A DNA stretch of 64,000 nt from Stutzerimonas kunmingensis (lineage in GTDB: Bacteria > Pseudomonadota > Gammaproteobacteria > Pseudomonadales > Pseudomonadaceae): assembly GCF_014764705.1 (NCBI RefSeq), contig NZ_JACXXG010000020.1, positions 1-64,000 on the forward strand. Reading direction: 5' to 3'. A program made the position numbers and the translations under genes. Position 1 is the stretch's first letter; each line of letters starts with the position of its first letter. This document shows positions 32,010-41,037 of the stretch, piece by piece. The notes under the pieces were generated by a model, which searched no databases, had not been told where the DNA came from, and saw only the letters and a program-made list of their open reading frames with translations.

Positions 32010-33026
32010 TCAAAGCCGCAGAATCAGGGTCTTCAGTGGGGGCAACCCATCGCGCGAGGGGAAGTCGGCAGCCGGTGCCAGCGCCTGCCATTCGCGTACC
32101 GGCCTGCCGGCCTTCTCGGCGCAGCGCAGCACCAGGGGCCGCCACTCATCCATCGATACCTTCGCCAGGTTGTTGCAGCAGATCAGCACCCCATCTTCAG
32201 CGGTTGCCAGCAACGCCGGTTTGAGCAGGCTCTGATAGTCGCGCAGCAGGTCCACCGTGCCGAAGGCGCTGCGTGCCCAGGCGGGCGGATCGAGCAGTAC
32301 CAAATCGAACTGACGTTGTACCAGGCGCGGGTAGTCCGGCAAGGCTCGTCCGCGACGGGCGCTGACCGGCAGACCGGCCAGTTGGCGGATCGCCGGGAAG
32401 TAGTCGGAATGTACGAACTGCATTGGCGGCAGGGAAGGGTTCAGCTCGCCGTTTTCCCGGCCCACTGCCAGGTTGCGCTCGGCGAAATCGACATTCCAGA
32501 CCTCCGCCGCTCCCCCTGCGGCGGCGCACAGGCCGACGCCGCAGGTGTAGGAAAACAGATTGAGCACTGACTTGCCGGCGCTGTGTTGCTTGACCCAGCC
32601 GCGGGCGTTGCGCAGGTCGAGGAACAGCAGAGGGTCCTGCCCGCTGTGGCGACCTCGCACGCGATAGCGCAGGCCCCACTCATGGGCGACCTGATCTTCC
32701 AGCGCCACGTCCTCAGGTTGATGCGCCTGGTTGCTGCGGTCGATCCGTGAATTGCTCTGCGAGCGATCGTTGTAGATGAGCTGGAGCGGTTGCCCGAGAA
32801 AGTCGGTGGCTTCGTCATGGATGCTCTGCAGCGCTTGCGCGTCGAGCGCTTGATGGAAGCTTTGCACCATCAGCTGCGGGCCGTAGCGATCGACCGTCAA
32901 GCCGGCCGCGCCTTCCTGGCTGCCATGGAACAGCCGGTAGCAATCGGTGCCTTGCTGCTGCAATTCGTCGAGCAGTGGGCGGCGGCTATCGAAGGCGGCG
33001 CGCAGCGCCTGGGCGAGGGATGACAT
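32010..33026 (-). CDS. Class I SAM-dependent methyltransferase, RlmI/RlmK-like
   Basis: 338 residues from ATG 33026 (MSSLAQALRAAFDSRR). The N-terminal region holds GAAGLTVDRYGPQLMVQSFHQALD, reminiscent of the PUA-EEHEE part of 23S rRNA cytosine methyltransferases. The SAM-binding core follows with GKSVLNLFSYTCGVGLCAAAGGA, then HSDYF, and the motif IV DLVLLDPPAW near residue 265. LDPPAW/F is seen in RlmI/RlmK-type enzymes. The likely substrate is 23S rRNA, but the exact nucleotide cannot be read from sequence. It stands between DUF748 and DUF2236 genes. Confidence 0.8.
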   Translation of the reverse strand: MSSLAQALRAAFDSRRPLLDELQQQGTDCYRLFHGSQEGAAGLTVDRYGPQLMVQSFHQALDAQALQSIHDEATDFLGQPLQLIYNDRSQSNSRIDRSNQAHQPEDVALEDQVAHEWGLRYRVRGRHSGQDPLLFLDLRNARGWVKQHSAGKSVLNLFSYTCGVGLCAAAGGAAEVWNVDFAERNLAVGRENGELNPSLPPMQFVHSDYFPAIRQLAGLPVSARRGRALPDYPRLVQRQFDLVLLDPPAWARSAFGTVDLLRDYQSLLKPALLATAEDGVLICCNNLAKVSMDEWRPLVLRCAEKAGRPVREWQALAPAADFPSRDGLPPLKTLILRL

Positions 33027-33090
33027 GCGCGGCGACTCGAAATAGAAGGGCGCGCAGTCTATCAAGAATTGCTGCGCTGGTTGCCTGGCG

Positions 33091-33966
33091 CTAGCGTGGC
33101 GGCAGGCCCATGCGTCGACGCGCTCGGTGTACCGAGCCGCTGCGTACGGCCCAGCGCACTACCGGCGCGGTGCTGCGAACCCCGGCGCGGATCAGCTGGC
33201 GTCGGCTTTCGCTCAGTGTCAGTCCAAGCATTTCCTGAGCCCATTCGGGTAAGAGCTCGACACCAGCGTGCAGCATCAGCGCTCCGAAGGGCCTGAGCAG
33301 GGGGCTGGGTGCCGGGGCGGTACGCAGTATCTGCAGGATTTCTAGCGCACGCTCGTCGCTCCGGAGCTGGGGGCTGGTGCGCTCGAGATAAGCCTCGATC
33401 TGCGCGCGCGAACGCGGCACGTCACCGGCGCCGAGGCGCTCGGCGATCAGCGCCACTTCGGCGTAATAGCGATCCTGCTCGGCAGCGGGTAGATCCGGAT
33501 TGAGGTAGCGCAAGTGGGACTTGAGAAAGCTGCTGACCTCGGCGACGTGCACCCAGGTCAGCAGGTCGGGATCCGACGCGGCGTAGGGACGACCATCCGG
33601 CGCCGTACCGGATACGCCTGCATGAATCCGCTTGACCCGCTCGATCAGTCGGTCGGCATCGGCGTGGCTACCGAAGGTAGTGGCGGAGATGAACTGCCCG
33701 GTGCGCCGCAGGCGGCCGAGCAGGTCCTCGCGAAAATTAGAGTGATCCCACACACCGGACAGCGCCAACGGGTGCAGCGCCTGCAATAGAAGTGCGGAGA
33801 TTCCGCCAACCATCATCGAGGTGAAGTCGCCATGCACGCACCAGCACACGGACTCAGGCCCGAACAGGCCGGGATCGCCCGGAGGATTTTCGTAATCGAC
33901 ACCGCCGATCGCCAGCCCGGTAAGGCTGAGCACGCGGGTTTCGATATGACGGCGAATGAATTCCAT
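33091..33966 (-). CDS. DUF2236 (MpaB-type oxygenase-like) protein
   Basis: 291 residues from ATG 33966 (MEFIRRHIETRVLSLTGLAIGG). It is soluble and largely alpha-helical. The conserved segments VHGDFTSMMVGGISALLLQALHPLALSGVWDHSNF and RLRRTGQFISATTFGSHADADRLIERVKRIHAGVSG are typical of the DUF2236 family. That family includes rubber oxygenase-like, haem-containing proteins, and the histidine in LLQALHP is a likely ligand. No substrate can be inferred here. The frame remains open 5' of the chosen ATG, but the residues there look like non-coding sequence. It ends 64 bp before the methyltransferase gene. Confidence 0.78.
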   Translation of the reverse strand: MEFIRRHIETRVLSLTGLAIGGVDYENPPGDPGLFGPESVCWCVHGDFTSMMVGGISALLLQALHPLALSGVWDHSNFREDLLGRLRRTGQFISATTFGSHADADRLIERVKRIHAGVSGTAPDGRPYAASDPDLLTWVHVAEVSSFLKSHLRYLNPDLPAAEQDRYYAEVALIAERLGAGDVPRSRAQIEAYLERTSPQLRSDERALEILQILRTAPAPSPLLRPFGALMLHAGVELLPEWAQEMLGLTLSESRRQLIRAGVRSTAPVVRWAVRSGSVHRARRRMGLPPR

Positions 33967-34103
33967 GGTGACAGCGCTGTTGGCTTGGCAAGCGGCGATG
34001 TTACCTGAACAGACGCAGAGGGCTCGCCAATTGGCGGTGGTAACGGGGGAAGGAGGAGAGACCGGACAGCAGCGCCGCACTGTTGTCCGGTCGAGCGGCG
34101 ATA

Positions 34104-35768
34104 TCAGCCGCGGTGGCGGCCGCGGAAGAAGTCGATCAGGCCCTGGGTGGAGGCATCCTCTGCGGGCGCAGCATCGAAGCGGGTCATCTGGTTGTAGACG
34201 GCCTTGCCCAGATCCTTGCCGAGCTCCACGCCCCACTGATCGAAGGAGTTGATCCCCCAGATCACGCCTTGTACGAAGACCTTGTGCTCGTACAGCGCGA
34301 TCAGTGCGCCGAGGCGGCCGGGGCTGATGGTTTCCATCACCACGGTGTTGCTCGGGCGGTTGCCGGGGATCACCTTGTGCGGGGCGAGACGCTGCACCTC
34401 GGCCTCGCTGAGGCCCTTGGCGCGCAGTTCAGCCTCGGCCTCTTCGCGCGTCTTGCCGCGCATCAAGGCCTGGCTCTGCGACAGGCAGTTGGCGTAGAGC
34501 CACTCGTGGTGATCGGCGACAGGGTTGTGGCTGACCACGGGCACGATGAAGTCGGCCGGGATCAGCGGTGTGCCCTGGTGCAGCAGCTGGTGGTAGGCGT
34601 GTTGGCCGTTACAGCCGACACCGCCCCAGATCACCGGGCCGGTGGTGCAGGACACCGGTGTGCCGTCCTGGCGCACACTCTTGCCGTTGGACTCCATGTC
34701 CATCTGCTGCAGGTGTTTGACGAAGTTGCGCAGGTAGTGGTCGTAAGGCAGGAACGCGTAGCTCTGTGCACCCCAGAAGTTGTGGTACCAGACGCCGAGC
34801 ATCGCCAGCAGCACCGGCATGTTGCTTTCGAACGGCTCGCTGAGGAAATGCTGGTCCATGCTGTAGGCGCCGGACAGCAGATCCTTGAAGTTGGACATGC
34901 CGATCGCCAGGGCGATGGGCAAGCCGATCGCCGACCACAGCGAATAGCGACCGCCGACCCAGTCCCACATCGGAAAGATGTTCTTTTCGCGGATACCGAA
35001 TTCGACCGCCGCCTGCTTGTTGCTGGTGACGGCGATGAAGTGGCGGTAGAGCTTCTCTTCGGTGCCGCCCTTGCCCAGATACCAGGTGCGTGCGGCCTGG
35101 GCGTTCTTCAGCGTCTCGAGGGTGCCGAACGTCTTGCTGGAGATGATGAACAGCGTGGTTTCGACATTCAGCTTGGCGGTCACTTCGCGGAATTCGCTGC
35201 CGTCGATGTTCGCCAGGTAGTGCGTGCGTACGCCGTGCTGGGTGAACGGCAACAGCGCCTCGGATACCAGCTGCGGGCCGAGGAACGAGCCGCCGATGCC
35301 GATGTTCACTACGTCGGTGATGGTCTTGTCGCTGAAGCCGCGCCACAGGTTGTTGTGGATGCGGGTGACGATGTCGGTCATCTGCGCCAGCGCGGTGTGC
35401 ACGTCACGCATGATGTTCTTGCCGTCGACCATCACCGATTCGCCCATCGGGCGGCGCAGGGCGGTGTGCAGCACGGGACGGTTTTCCGAGGCGTTGATGC
35501 GCTCGCCTTCGAACATCGCATGGGCTGCCTGCTCGACGCCGGCCTCGCGGGCCAGGTTCACCAGCAGGGTGCGAGTCTCGGGCGTGATGAGGTTCTTCGA
35601 GTAGTCGAGAAACAGGCCGCTGCAGGAAACCGACAGATCATCGAAGCGCGTCGGGTCGGCCTTGAATGCTTCGCGCATGCTGAAGTTCTGCATGGCCAGG
35701 CGGTGTTCTTCCAGGGCCTTCCAGGACGGCAGGCCGGTGACATCGAGCGGATGCTGGTAGTAGCTCAT
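34104..35768 (-). CDS. pgi: Glucose-6-phosphate isomerase
   Basis: Interconverts glucose-6-phosphate and fructose-6-phosphate; in pseudomonads it serves mainly in hexose recycling and gluconeogenesis. 554 residues, full length. The family signatures are [18 protein letters not shown] near 150-168, [14 protein letters not shown] near 210, [20 protein letters not shown] near 270, and [18 protein letters not shown] near the C-terminus. It begins [16 protein letters not shown]. In P. aeruginosa, as I recall, an acyl-CoA synthetase gene (acsB) lies beside pgi; here the neighbour is a DUF2236 gene instead. Confidence 0.97.
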   Translation of the reverse strand: MSYYQHPLDVTGLPSWKALEEHRLAMQNFSMREAFKADPTRFDDLSVSCSGLFLDYSKNLITPETRTLLVNLAREAGVEQAAHAMFEGERINASENRPVLHTALRRPMGESVMVDGKNIMRDVHTALAQMTDIVTRIHNNLWRGFSDKTITDVVNIGIGGSFLGPQLVSEALLPFTQHGVRTHYLANIDGSEFREVTAKLNVETTLFIISSKTFGTLETLKNAQAARTWYLGKGGTEEKLYRHFIAVTSNKQAAVEFGIREKNIFPMWDWVGGRYSLWSAIGLPIALAIGMSNFKDLLSGAYSMDQHFLSEPFESNMPVLLAMLGVWYHNFWGAQSYAFLPYDHYLRNFVKHLQQMDMESNGKSVRQDGTPVSCTTGPVIWGGVGCNGQHAYHQLLHQGTPLIPADFIVPVVSHNPVADHHEWLYANCLSQSQALMRGKTREEAEAELRAKGLSEAEVQRLAPHKVIPGNRPSNTVVMETISPGRLGALIALYEHKVFVQGVIWGINSFDQWGVELGKDLGKAVYNQMTRFDAAPAEDASTQGLIDFFRGRHRG

Positions 35769-36074
35769 GGTGATGCGGCTTCCTTTGCTTTGACAGGCCG
35801 CTGGACCCCTGCAGTTGCACGCGCAGGCGCGCGTTGGTCGCGACGGGATTCAGTAATGTGTATGACCGTGCGGGCGCGCCGGCACTCCTCCTGAATGCTG
35901 CGGATGCTGGCCGAACCCGGCTTTCACCGAGCCGGTGAAGGCACATCCTATGCCATCAGAGTCAGCTCAGACAGGGGAAACCCCCACTCCGTTCCGGGCC
36001 ATTGCCTTCTATTCTGCCCGGGCCTGTGCTTTGGTTCGTCCACCTATCGGCCGTTCAGCCATGTTCAAACGAAA
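35769..36074. other. Non-coding upstream region of pgi
   Basis: 306 bp between the pgi start and the panD terminator. No protein gene with a start site is supported; the frames here are short. GGCTTTCACC-GAGCC-GGTGAAGGC (about 35919-35943) is a visible hairpin that would sit in a long pgi leader. No promoter could be placed confidently. Confidence 0.5.
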
Positions 36075-36106
36075 AAGCCCGAAGTGCAGAACACTTCGGG
36101 CTTCTA
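36075..36106 (-). terminator. Terminator downstream of panD
   Basis: On the minus strand, AGCCCGAAGTG, a TTCTG loop and CACTTCGGGCTTTTTCG form a classic intrinsic terminator about 25 bp past the panD stop codon. Confidence 0.92.
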
Positions 36107-36129
36107 TTCGACGACACCTGAACGGTGAC

Positions 36130-36510
36130 TCAGGCGACCTGTACCGGGATGGCGTTGCTGGTATGGCTCAGCTCGCCGTCGGCGCCCATGTACAGCACAT
36201 GCGGTTTGAAATTGGCCAGCTCGGCCTCGCTGTAGTGGGCGTAGGCACAGATGATCAGGCGATGACCGACACCGGCCTTGTGAGCAGCGGCACCGTTGAC
36301 CGAGATGATCTTCGAACCTTCCTCGCCGCGGATGGCGTAGGTGGTGAAGCGCTCGCCATTGTCGACGTTGTAGATCTGGATCTGTTCGTATTCACGGATG
36401 CCGGCCAGGTCCAGCCACTCGCCGTCGATGGCGCAGGAACCTTCATAATCGAGCACCGAGTGAGTTACCTGGGCGCGGTGCAGTTTGGCCTTGAGCATGA
36501 TGGCGTGCAT
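36130..36510 (-). CDS. panD: Aspartate 1-decarboxylase
   Basis: Makes beta-alanine for pantothenate and CoA. 126 residues as a proenzyme. It must cleave itself between Gly24 and Ser25 in [14 protein letters not shown] to generate the N-terminal pyruvoyl cofactor, and both residues are present. The rest contains [28 protein letters not shown] and [23 protein letters not shown], all matching the family. It is the last gene of panB-panC-panD on the minus strand, 83 bp after panC. Confidence 0.97.
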   Translation of the reverse strand: MHAIMLKAKLHRAQVTHSVLDYEGSCAIDGEWLDLAGIREYEQIQIYNVDNGERFTTYAIRGEEGSKIISVNGAAAHKAGVGHRLIICAYAHYSEAELANFKPHVLYMGADGELSHTSNAIPVQVA

Positions 36511-36593
36511 GGCAGGGTCCTCCGGGTGCGCAAGCGGCGCAGAGTGTGCCTTAAGCCTTGAACGTGATCAAGGCTGCGGGCAAATGGCTGGGA

Positions 36594-37454
36594 TCAGGCC
36601 GATGTGTGGATGTCCACCAGCAGGTTGTCGATCAGCCGCGTCTTGCCCAGGTAGGCGGCGGCGAGGATGACCAGCTCGGTGGAGCGCTCGCTGACCGGTT
36701 GCAGGTCGATTGCGTTGCGAATCTCCAGATAGTCCGGGCGCAGGCCAGCAGCCTGCAAAGCGCTCAGGCCTTCGGCGATCAGCGCCGGGTAGTCGCGGCG
36801 ACCGCCCCGGATCGCTACGTCCAGCTGGCTCAGGGTGCGGTACAGCGACGGAGCCGTGGCGCGCTCGTCTGCACTCAGATAGCCGTTGCGTGAAGACAGC
36901 GCCAGGCCGTCGGCGGCGCGAACGATCGGCTCCGAGAGGATCTGCACTGGCATGTTCAGATCGCGGACCATGGTGCGGATCACCGCCAGCTGCTGGAAGT
37001 CTTTCTGACCGAATACGGCGAGGTCCGGTAGCACCATGTTGAACAGCTTGCTGACCACGGTGGAGACACCGTCGAAATGCCCGGGGCGGCTGCCACCGCA
37101 GAGACCTTCGGAAACGCCGGGCACGCGAACGATGGTCTGCTGGGCCTGGCCGTGCGGATACATCTCTTCGACGCTCGGCGCAAAGAGCAGGTGGCAGCCG
37201 GCTTCGAACAGCTTGTCCTGATCCGCAGCGAGGGTGCGCGGGTAGTTGTCCAGGTCTTCGTTGGGGCCGAACTGCAGTGGATTGACGAAGATGCTGGCGA
37301 CCACGAAGTCGGCGCGCTGCCCGGCCTTCTTCACCAGCGCTATGTGACCGGCGTGCAGGTTGCCCATGGTCGGTACGAAGCCGATGCGCTTGCCTTCCCC
37401 ACGGGCGCGGGACACTGCGGCACGCAGGTCGGCGATGGTCTTGACGATGTTCAT
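36594..37454 (-). CDS. panC: Pantothenate synthetase
   Basis: ATP-dependent ligation of pantoate and beta-alanine. 286 residues. The nucleotide-binding HIGH-like motif is in [20 protein letters not shown] (about 27-46). The N-terminal part continues [24 protein letters not shown]. The second motif, [25 protein letters not shown], with the KMSKS-like region SSRNGYLS, lies at about 150-195. Its start overlaps the panB stop (ATGA), consistent with translational coupling. Confidence 0.97.
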   Translation of the reverse strand: MNIVKTIADLRAAVSRARGEGKRIGFVPTMGNLHAGHIALVKKAGQRADFVVASIFVNPLQFGPNEDLDNYPRTLAADQDKLFEAGCHLLFAPSVEEMYPHGQAQQTIVRVPGVSEGLCGGSRPGHFDGVSTVVSKLFNMVLPDLAVFGQKDFQQLAVIRTMVRDLNMPVQILSEPIVRAADGLALSSRNGYLSADERATAPSLYRTLSQLDVAIRGGRRDYPALIAEGLSALQAAGLRPDYLEIRNAIDLQPVSERSTELVILAAAYLGKTRLIDNLLVDIHTSA

Positions 37455-38251
37455 GCGGAGAAACCGTGTTCGACGGCGGGGAATTCGGTGGCCTTGACGG
37501 CCTTCACGTAGCCGGCGATGGCGGATGGGATGTCACCGTGCTCACGCATGAAGTTCTTGACGAACTTCGGTACGCGGCCACCGAGCGAGAGCCCGAGCAT
37601 ATCGTGCAACACCAGCACCTGGCCGTCGGTGTCGCTGCCGGCGCCGATGCCGATCACCGGAATCTGCACCGCCCGGGTGATGCGCGCAGCCAGTTCGCTG
37701 GGTACGCATTCGAGCAGCAGCATGGCTGCACCGGCGGCTTCCAGCGCCTTGGCGTCCTCCAGCATCTGAAGTGCCTGGGCTTCCTCGCGGCCTTGTACCT
37801 TGTAACCGCCGAAGATGTTGACCGCCTGTGGCGTCAGGCCCATGTGTGCGCAGACTGGAATTCCACGCTCGGCCAGCAGGCGGATCGACTCGGCCAGCCA
37901 GGCAGTGCCTTCCAGCTTGATCATGTGTGCGCCAGCCTGCATCAGCACGGCCGAATTGTTCAGGGTCTGCTCGGTGGTGGCGTTGGCCATGAACGGCAGG
38001 TCGGCGACGATCATCGCGCCACGATTACCGCGTTTGACGCTGGCGGTGTGATAGGCCATATCGGCAACGGTGACCGGCAGGGTGCTGTCGTGACCTTGCA
38101 GGACCATGCCGAGTGAATCGCCGATCAGAAGCATCTCGACGCCCGCATCGCAGGCGGTCTTGGCGAAGGTGGCGTCATAGCAGGTGAGCATGACGATCTT
38201 TTCGCCCTTCTGCTTGAGCCCTTGCAGCGTGGTCAGGGTTACGTCTGGCAT
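37451..38251 (-). CDS. panB: 3-methyl-2-oxobutanoate hydroxymethyltransferase
   Basis: First committed step of pantoate synthesis, using methylene-tetrahydrofolate. 266 residues from ATG 38251 ([31 protein letters not shown]); the open frame further upstream is not typical. TIM-barrel signatures include [22 protein letters not shown] (metal and substrate), [13 protein letters not shown]-like [13 protein letters not shown], and [24 protein letters not shown]. It is the first gene of the pan trio. The folK gene lies 127 bp upstream on the same strand. Confidence 0.97.
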   Translation of the reverse strand: MPDVTLTTLQGLKQKGEKIVMLTCYDATFAKTACDAGVEMLLIGDSLGMVLQGHDSTLPVTVADMAYHTASVKRGNRGAMIVADLPFMANATTEQTLNNSAVLMQAGAHMIKLEGTAWLAESIRLLAERGIPVCAHMGLTPQAVNIFGGYKVQGREEAQALQMLEDAKALEAAGAAMLLLECVPSELAARITRAVQIPVIGIGAGSDTDGQVLVLHDMLGLSLGGRVPKFVKNFMREHGDIPSAIAGYVKAVKATEFPAVEHGFSA

Positions 38252-38378
38252 GAATGCCGTCCTCTTCGAGCCTCGGAGGTCAGGGTTGCCGCGCGGCGCA
38301 CCGGTTGGGTGCATGGGGCCGCGGATGGCAGAGGGCGCTTATAGTCCCGGCGGCGACAGAGTAAGTCAATCGCGAGTG

Positions 38379-38906
38379 TTACCCGCGCGTTACGTTCGTT
38401 ACCGCGGCGGTGACACCGTCATCGCCAAGCCGCTCGAGACCGCTGAAGGGGCAGGCAGCGAGCAGGTCGACGAGTCGGCGACCATCGGCCAGCAGCAACT
38501 CCGCCGGAGCGACTTCAGCGAGCGGGTAGAGCACGAATGCGCGGGCTTGCAGGTGATAATGCGGAACCTGCAGACGGGGTTCGGCGATCAGGCGATCGCC
38601 GAACAGCAGGATGTCCAGATCCAGCGTACGCGGGCCCCAGCGCTCCGCCTTGCGCTCGCGACCCTGGGCCTGCTCGATGCGTTGCAGGGCGTCGAGCAGA
38701 TCGAGCGGCGCGAGACTGGTGTCCAGAGCGGCTACGGCGTTGACGTAACGTGGTTGGTCGGCTGGTCCGAGTGGGTCGCTGGCATAGAGTGACGATACTG
38801 CTGCGAGACTGCTCTGTGGCAAGTCAGCCAGCGCTTGCAGGGCGCCGCGCAGTTGCTTTTGCGGATCGGCCAGGTTGCTGCCCAGGCCGATGTAGACGCG
38901 TTCCAT
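38379..38906 (-). CDS. folK: 2-amino-4-hydroxy-6-hydroxymethyldihydropteridine pyrophosphokinase
   Basis: Transfers pyrophosphate from ATP to the pterin, providing the substrate of FolP, which is encoded at 15282. 175 residues, slightly longer than in E. coli. Signatures are VYIGLGSNLADPQKQLRGAL at the N-terminus, VNAVAALDTSLAPLDLLDALQRIE, and the catalytic ERWGPRTLDLDILLFGDRLIAEPRLQVPH (about 85-115). The final 15 residues are divergent. ATG 38906 follows the pcnB stop codon with no gap, indicating translational coupling. Confidence 0.96.
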   Translation of the reverse strand: MERVYIGLGSNLADPQKQLRGALQALADLPQSSLAAVSSLYASDPLGPADQPRYVNAVAALDTSLAPLDLLDALQRIEQAQGRERKAERWGPRTLDLDILLFGDRLIAEPRLQVPHYHLQARAFVLYPLAEVAPAELLLADGRRLVDLLAACPFSGLERLGDDGVTAAVTNVTRG

Positions 38907-40310
38907 TTACTCGGCCGGGTTGGCGGCGTTGTCGCCCGGACCACGGCGACGGCGCCCCCCGCGACGACGCTTCTTCGCTCCGCCGGCTTCTTCCTTGTTG
39001 CTGAGGCCGCGAATCATGTTGCGACGTTCGCTGTCGCTGGCTTCCTGATATTCGGTCCACCAGTCGCCGAGGCCGTTGGTTTTCTCTCCGGCGCTTTCGC
39101 GTAGCAGAAGGAAATCGTAGCCAGCGCGGAAGCGCGGATTTTCCAGCAACTGATCGGCGCGGCGCCCCTGGCGGCGCGGCAGGCGCTCCTGCATGTCCCA
39201 GATCTCGCGCATGGGGATGGTGAAGCGCTTGGGAATCGCGGTGCGCTGGCACTGCTCCCAGATGATGTCGTGCGCCGCTTCCTGCATCGCCGGGATCGGC
39301 GGCATGCCACGGTCCTGCAGTTCCAGTACGCGGGCGGGCAGGGCGGGCCAGAGCAGTGCGGCAAAGAGGAATGCCGGCGTCACCGGTTTTCCCTGCTGAA
39401 TGCGCAGGTCGGTGTTGGCCAGGGCGTTGCGGATCAGCGTGCCGGCGTATTCCGGGTTGCGCTCGAGTGCTGCGGCGCTCGCCGGGAACAGCGGGGCGAA
39501 GAGATCGTATTCGAGCAGCAGCTCGAAGGTGCGCTCGGCCTTGCCGCCGAGGAATAGCTTGAGCACTTCGTCGAACAGGCGTGCCGAGGGAATGCCGTCG
39601 AGCAGGTCGGCGAGGTCGACGATGGGTTCGGCGCTGTGCCGTTCGATCTCGAAGTCGAGCTTGGCGGCGAAACGCACGGCACGCAGCATGCGCACCGGGT
39701 CTTCCTGATAGCGCTGCTCGGGGTCGCCGATCAGACGGATCAGGCGATTGCGGATGTCGTGTACGCCACGGGTGTGGTCGAGGATGCGCTCGGTAGTCGG
39801 ATCGTAATACAGCGCATTGATGGTGAAGTCGCGGCGCTGGGCATCGTCTTCGAGGGTGCCATAGATGTTGTCACGCAGGATGCGGCCGCTCTCGTTGCGC
39901 GAAGCGAGATGGCTGGCGTCGTCGTCATCCTCTTCCGGATGGCTGGCGCGGAAGGTGGCGACCTCGATGATCTCGCGACCGAAATGCACATGCACCAGCT
40001 TGAAACGGCGTCCGATCACGCGGGCGTTGCGGAATTCGGCGCGGACCTGTTCGGGGGTCGCGCTGGTCGCAACGTCGTAATCCTTGGGATTCAGCTGCAG
40101 CAGCAGGTCGCGCACGCAGCCGCCGACCACATATGCCTCGTAACCCGCCTGCTGCAGTCGTTCGACCACGCTCACCGCGTAACGACTGATCTCGTTGCGA
40201 TGCAGGGAATGCTGCCGGCTGGACAGAATTTCAGGTGTGCGGCGGGGATGCGGGATGCGGCGCAGAGGAAGACGAAAAGACTGGAACAGCTTTTTCAGCA
40301 TGGGGGGCAA
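38907..40310 (-). CDS. pcnB: Poly(A) polymerase I
   Basis: Adds 3' poly(A) tails that promote RNA decay, including that of small RNAs. 467 residues. The nucleotidyltransferase head contains AYVVGGCVRDLLLQLNPKDYDVATSATPEQVRAEF (about 55-90), with the catalytic aspartates in KDYDVAT. The RNA-binding regions follow (RDFTINALYYDPTTERILDHTRGVHDI). The C-terminus is rich in Arg and Lys (KKRRRGGRRRRGP), typical of this family. An alternative start three codons downstream (MLKKLFQSF) is possible. The gene lies downstream of crcZ and upstream of folK on the same strand. Confidence 0.95.
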   Translation of the reverse strand: MPPMLKKLFQSFRLPLRRIPHPRRTPEILSSRQHSLHRNEISRYAVSVVERLQQAGYEAYVVGGCVRDLLLQLNPKDYDVATSATPEQVRAEFRNARVIGRRFKLVHVHFGREIIEVATFRASHPEEDDDDASHLASRNESGRILRDNIYGTLEDDAQRRDFTINALYYDPTTERILDHTRGVHDIRNRLIRLIGDPEQRYQEDPVRMLRAVRFAAKLDFEIERHSAEPIVDLADLLDGIPSARLFDEVLKLFLGGKAERTFELLLEYDLFAPLFPASAAALERNPEYAGTLIRNALANTDLRIQQGKPVTPAFLFAALLWPALPARVLELQDRGMPPIPAMQEAAHDIIWEQCQRTAIPKRFTIPMREIWDMQERLPRRQGRRADQLLENPRFRAGYDFLLLRESAGEKTNGLGDWWTEYQEASDSERRNMIRGLSNKEEAGGAKKRRRGGRRRRGPGDNAANPAE

Positions 40311-40524
40311 CTGTGTGGCGGAAGACGGGCCGGTGTCGCGAATGGCCGCGAAACCTGCGCGGATTCTAGCACCGAGAGTGCTGGATGTTGAACGATGCGC
40401 AGGGAGGTGTCAAAAAGCATCGTGCGCCGCGTCACGCAGGCAGTGCTTGGCGCAGGGCGGAGGCCGCGCGATTGTCGAGCAGTAAGACTGCTGTGAAGGA
40501 AAATGGGTAAGCCCCGGATAGCAC

Positions 40525-40551
40525 AAAGGGGAGCCGAAGCTCCCCTTTGAA
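40525..40551 (-). terminator. Terminator of crcZ
   Basis: On the minus strand, AAAGGGGAGC, a TTCG loop and GCTCCCCTTTGTGC form a strong hairpin at the end of the crcZ RNA. Confidence 0.88.
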
Positions 40552-40887
40552 TACTGTTGCGTGCTTTATTGTTATTAGTCGCTCAGGCGTTGCTGTTCTT
40601 GTTGTTCGCCTGTTCCATCGGGCCGTGGCCGTCAGGAGCACTCCACACTGGGAGCTAATAGCAAACGGATTTCTTTGGTCGCTGACTTTGCCTTGATCTT
40701 CGATCCAACCAGTGCGGGCCCTGCTAATGCAGTTTTTTGTTGTTCTCGGCCTGGTCGTGGGGCGAACCCCGTGGCAAGTCCTCTCCAAAAGAATCAGTTA
40801 GCTGCGCCTCCGCCTTCTTGTCGTTATTTTGCTGGAGCCGTTACGTCTTGTTCTTATTGTGGGATCTGCTTGTTATTGTTGTTGTGC
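40525..40887 (-). ncRNA. crcZ: CrcZ small RNA, antagonist of Hfq/Crc catabolite repression
   Basis: No protein gene lies in this stretch between cbrB and pcnB, but the minus strand shows every hallmark of CrcZ. A sigma-54 promoter sits 12 bases before the predicted start at about 40887, and there is a terminator hairpin at 40525-40551. Several A/C-rich Hfq-binding motifs are visible: near the 5' end (ACAACAATAACAAG), at about 40860-40845 (ACAATAAGAACAAG), and late (AACAACAAGAACAGCAACG, then CTAATAACAATAAAG). The transcript would be about 360 nt, near the published size of about 400 nt. CrcZ binds Hfq and relieves repression when preferred carbon sources run out; CbrB activates it. Confidence 0.85.
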
Positions 40888-40896
40888 CTGTAAGTA

Positions 40897-40912
40897 AGCA
40901 GTTGTCGTGCCA
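40897..40912 (-). promoter_or_regulatory. Sigma-54 promoter of crcZ
   Basis: Minus-strand TGGCACGACAACTGCT. GG and GC are correctly spaced for the -24/-12 elements, with one mismatch to TTGC (CTGC). The predicted start falls about 12 bases downstream, at 40886-40887. Confidence 0.85.
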
Positions 40913-40970
40913 GATTTTGAAAATCCTTATTTATCAACGGCTTGGTAATTGCCTGGGCTGAGGCGGGCAA

Positions 40971-41010
40971 TAAAAAACCGGGGCAGCGTTACCGTTGCTC
41001 CCGGTTTTTG
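40971..41010 (-). terminator. Terminator downstream of cbrB
   Basis: On the minus strand, AAAAACCGGG...CCCGGTTTTTTATT encloses a loop with GCAACGGTAACGCTGC. It lies between the cbrB stop codon and the crcZ promoter, separating the two transcripts. Confidence 0.85.
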
Positions 41011-41035
41011 TTACGAGTCATGGCTGGCGGTAACA
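41009..41035 (-). promoter_or_regulatory. Predicted CbrB enhancer sites for crcZ
   Basis: TGTTAC (41009-41014) and GTAACA (41030-41035) are inverted half sites 15 bp apart. They match the TGTTAC/GTAACA words reported for CbrB. They lie about 100 bp upstream of the crcZ -24 element, straddling the cbrB terminator and just after the cbrB stop codon. A further GTTAC occurs at 40988. Confidence 0.65.
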
Positions 41036-41037
41036 GA

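Noticed and set aside
34083-35894. 603-codon plus frame opposite pgi
   Set aside because: pgi on the minus strand has every family signature. The plus frame is His/Val/Gln-rich shadow sequence.
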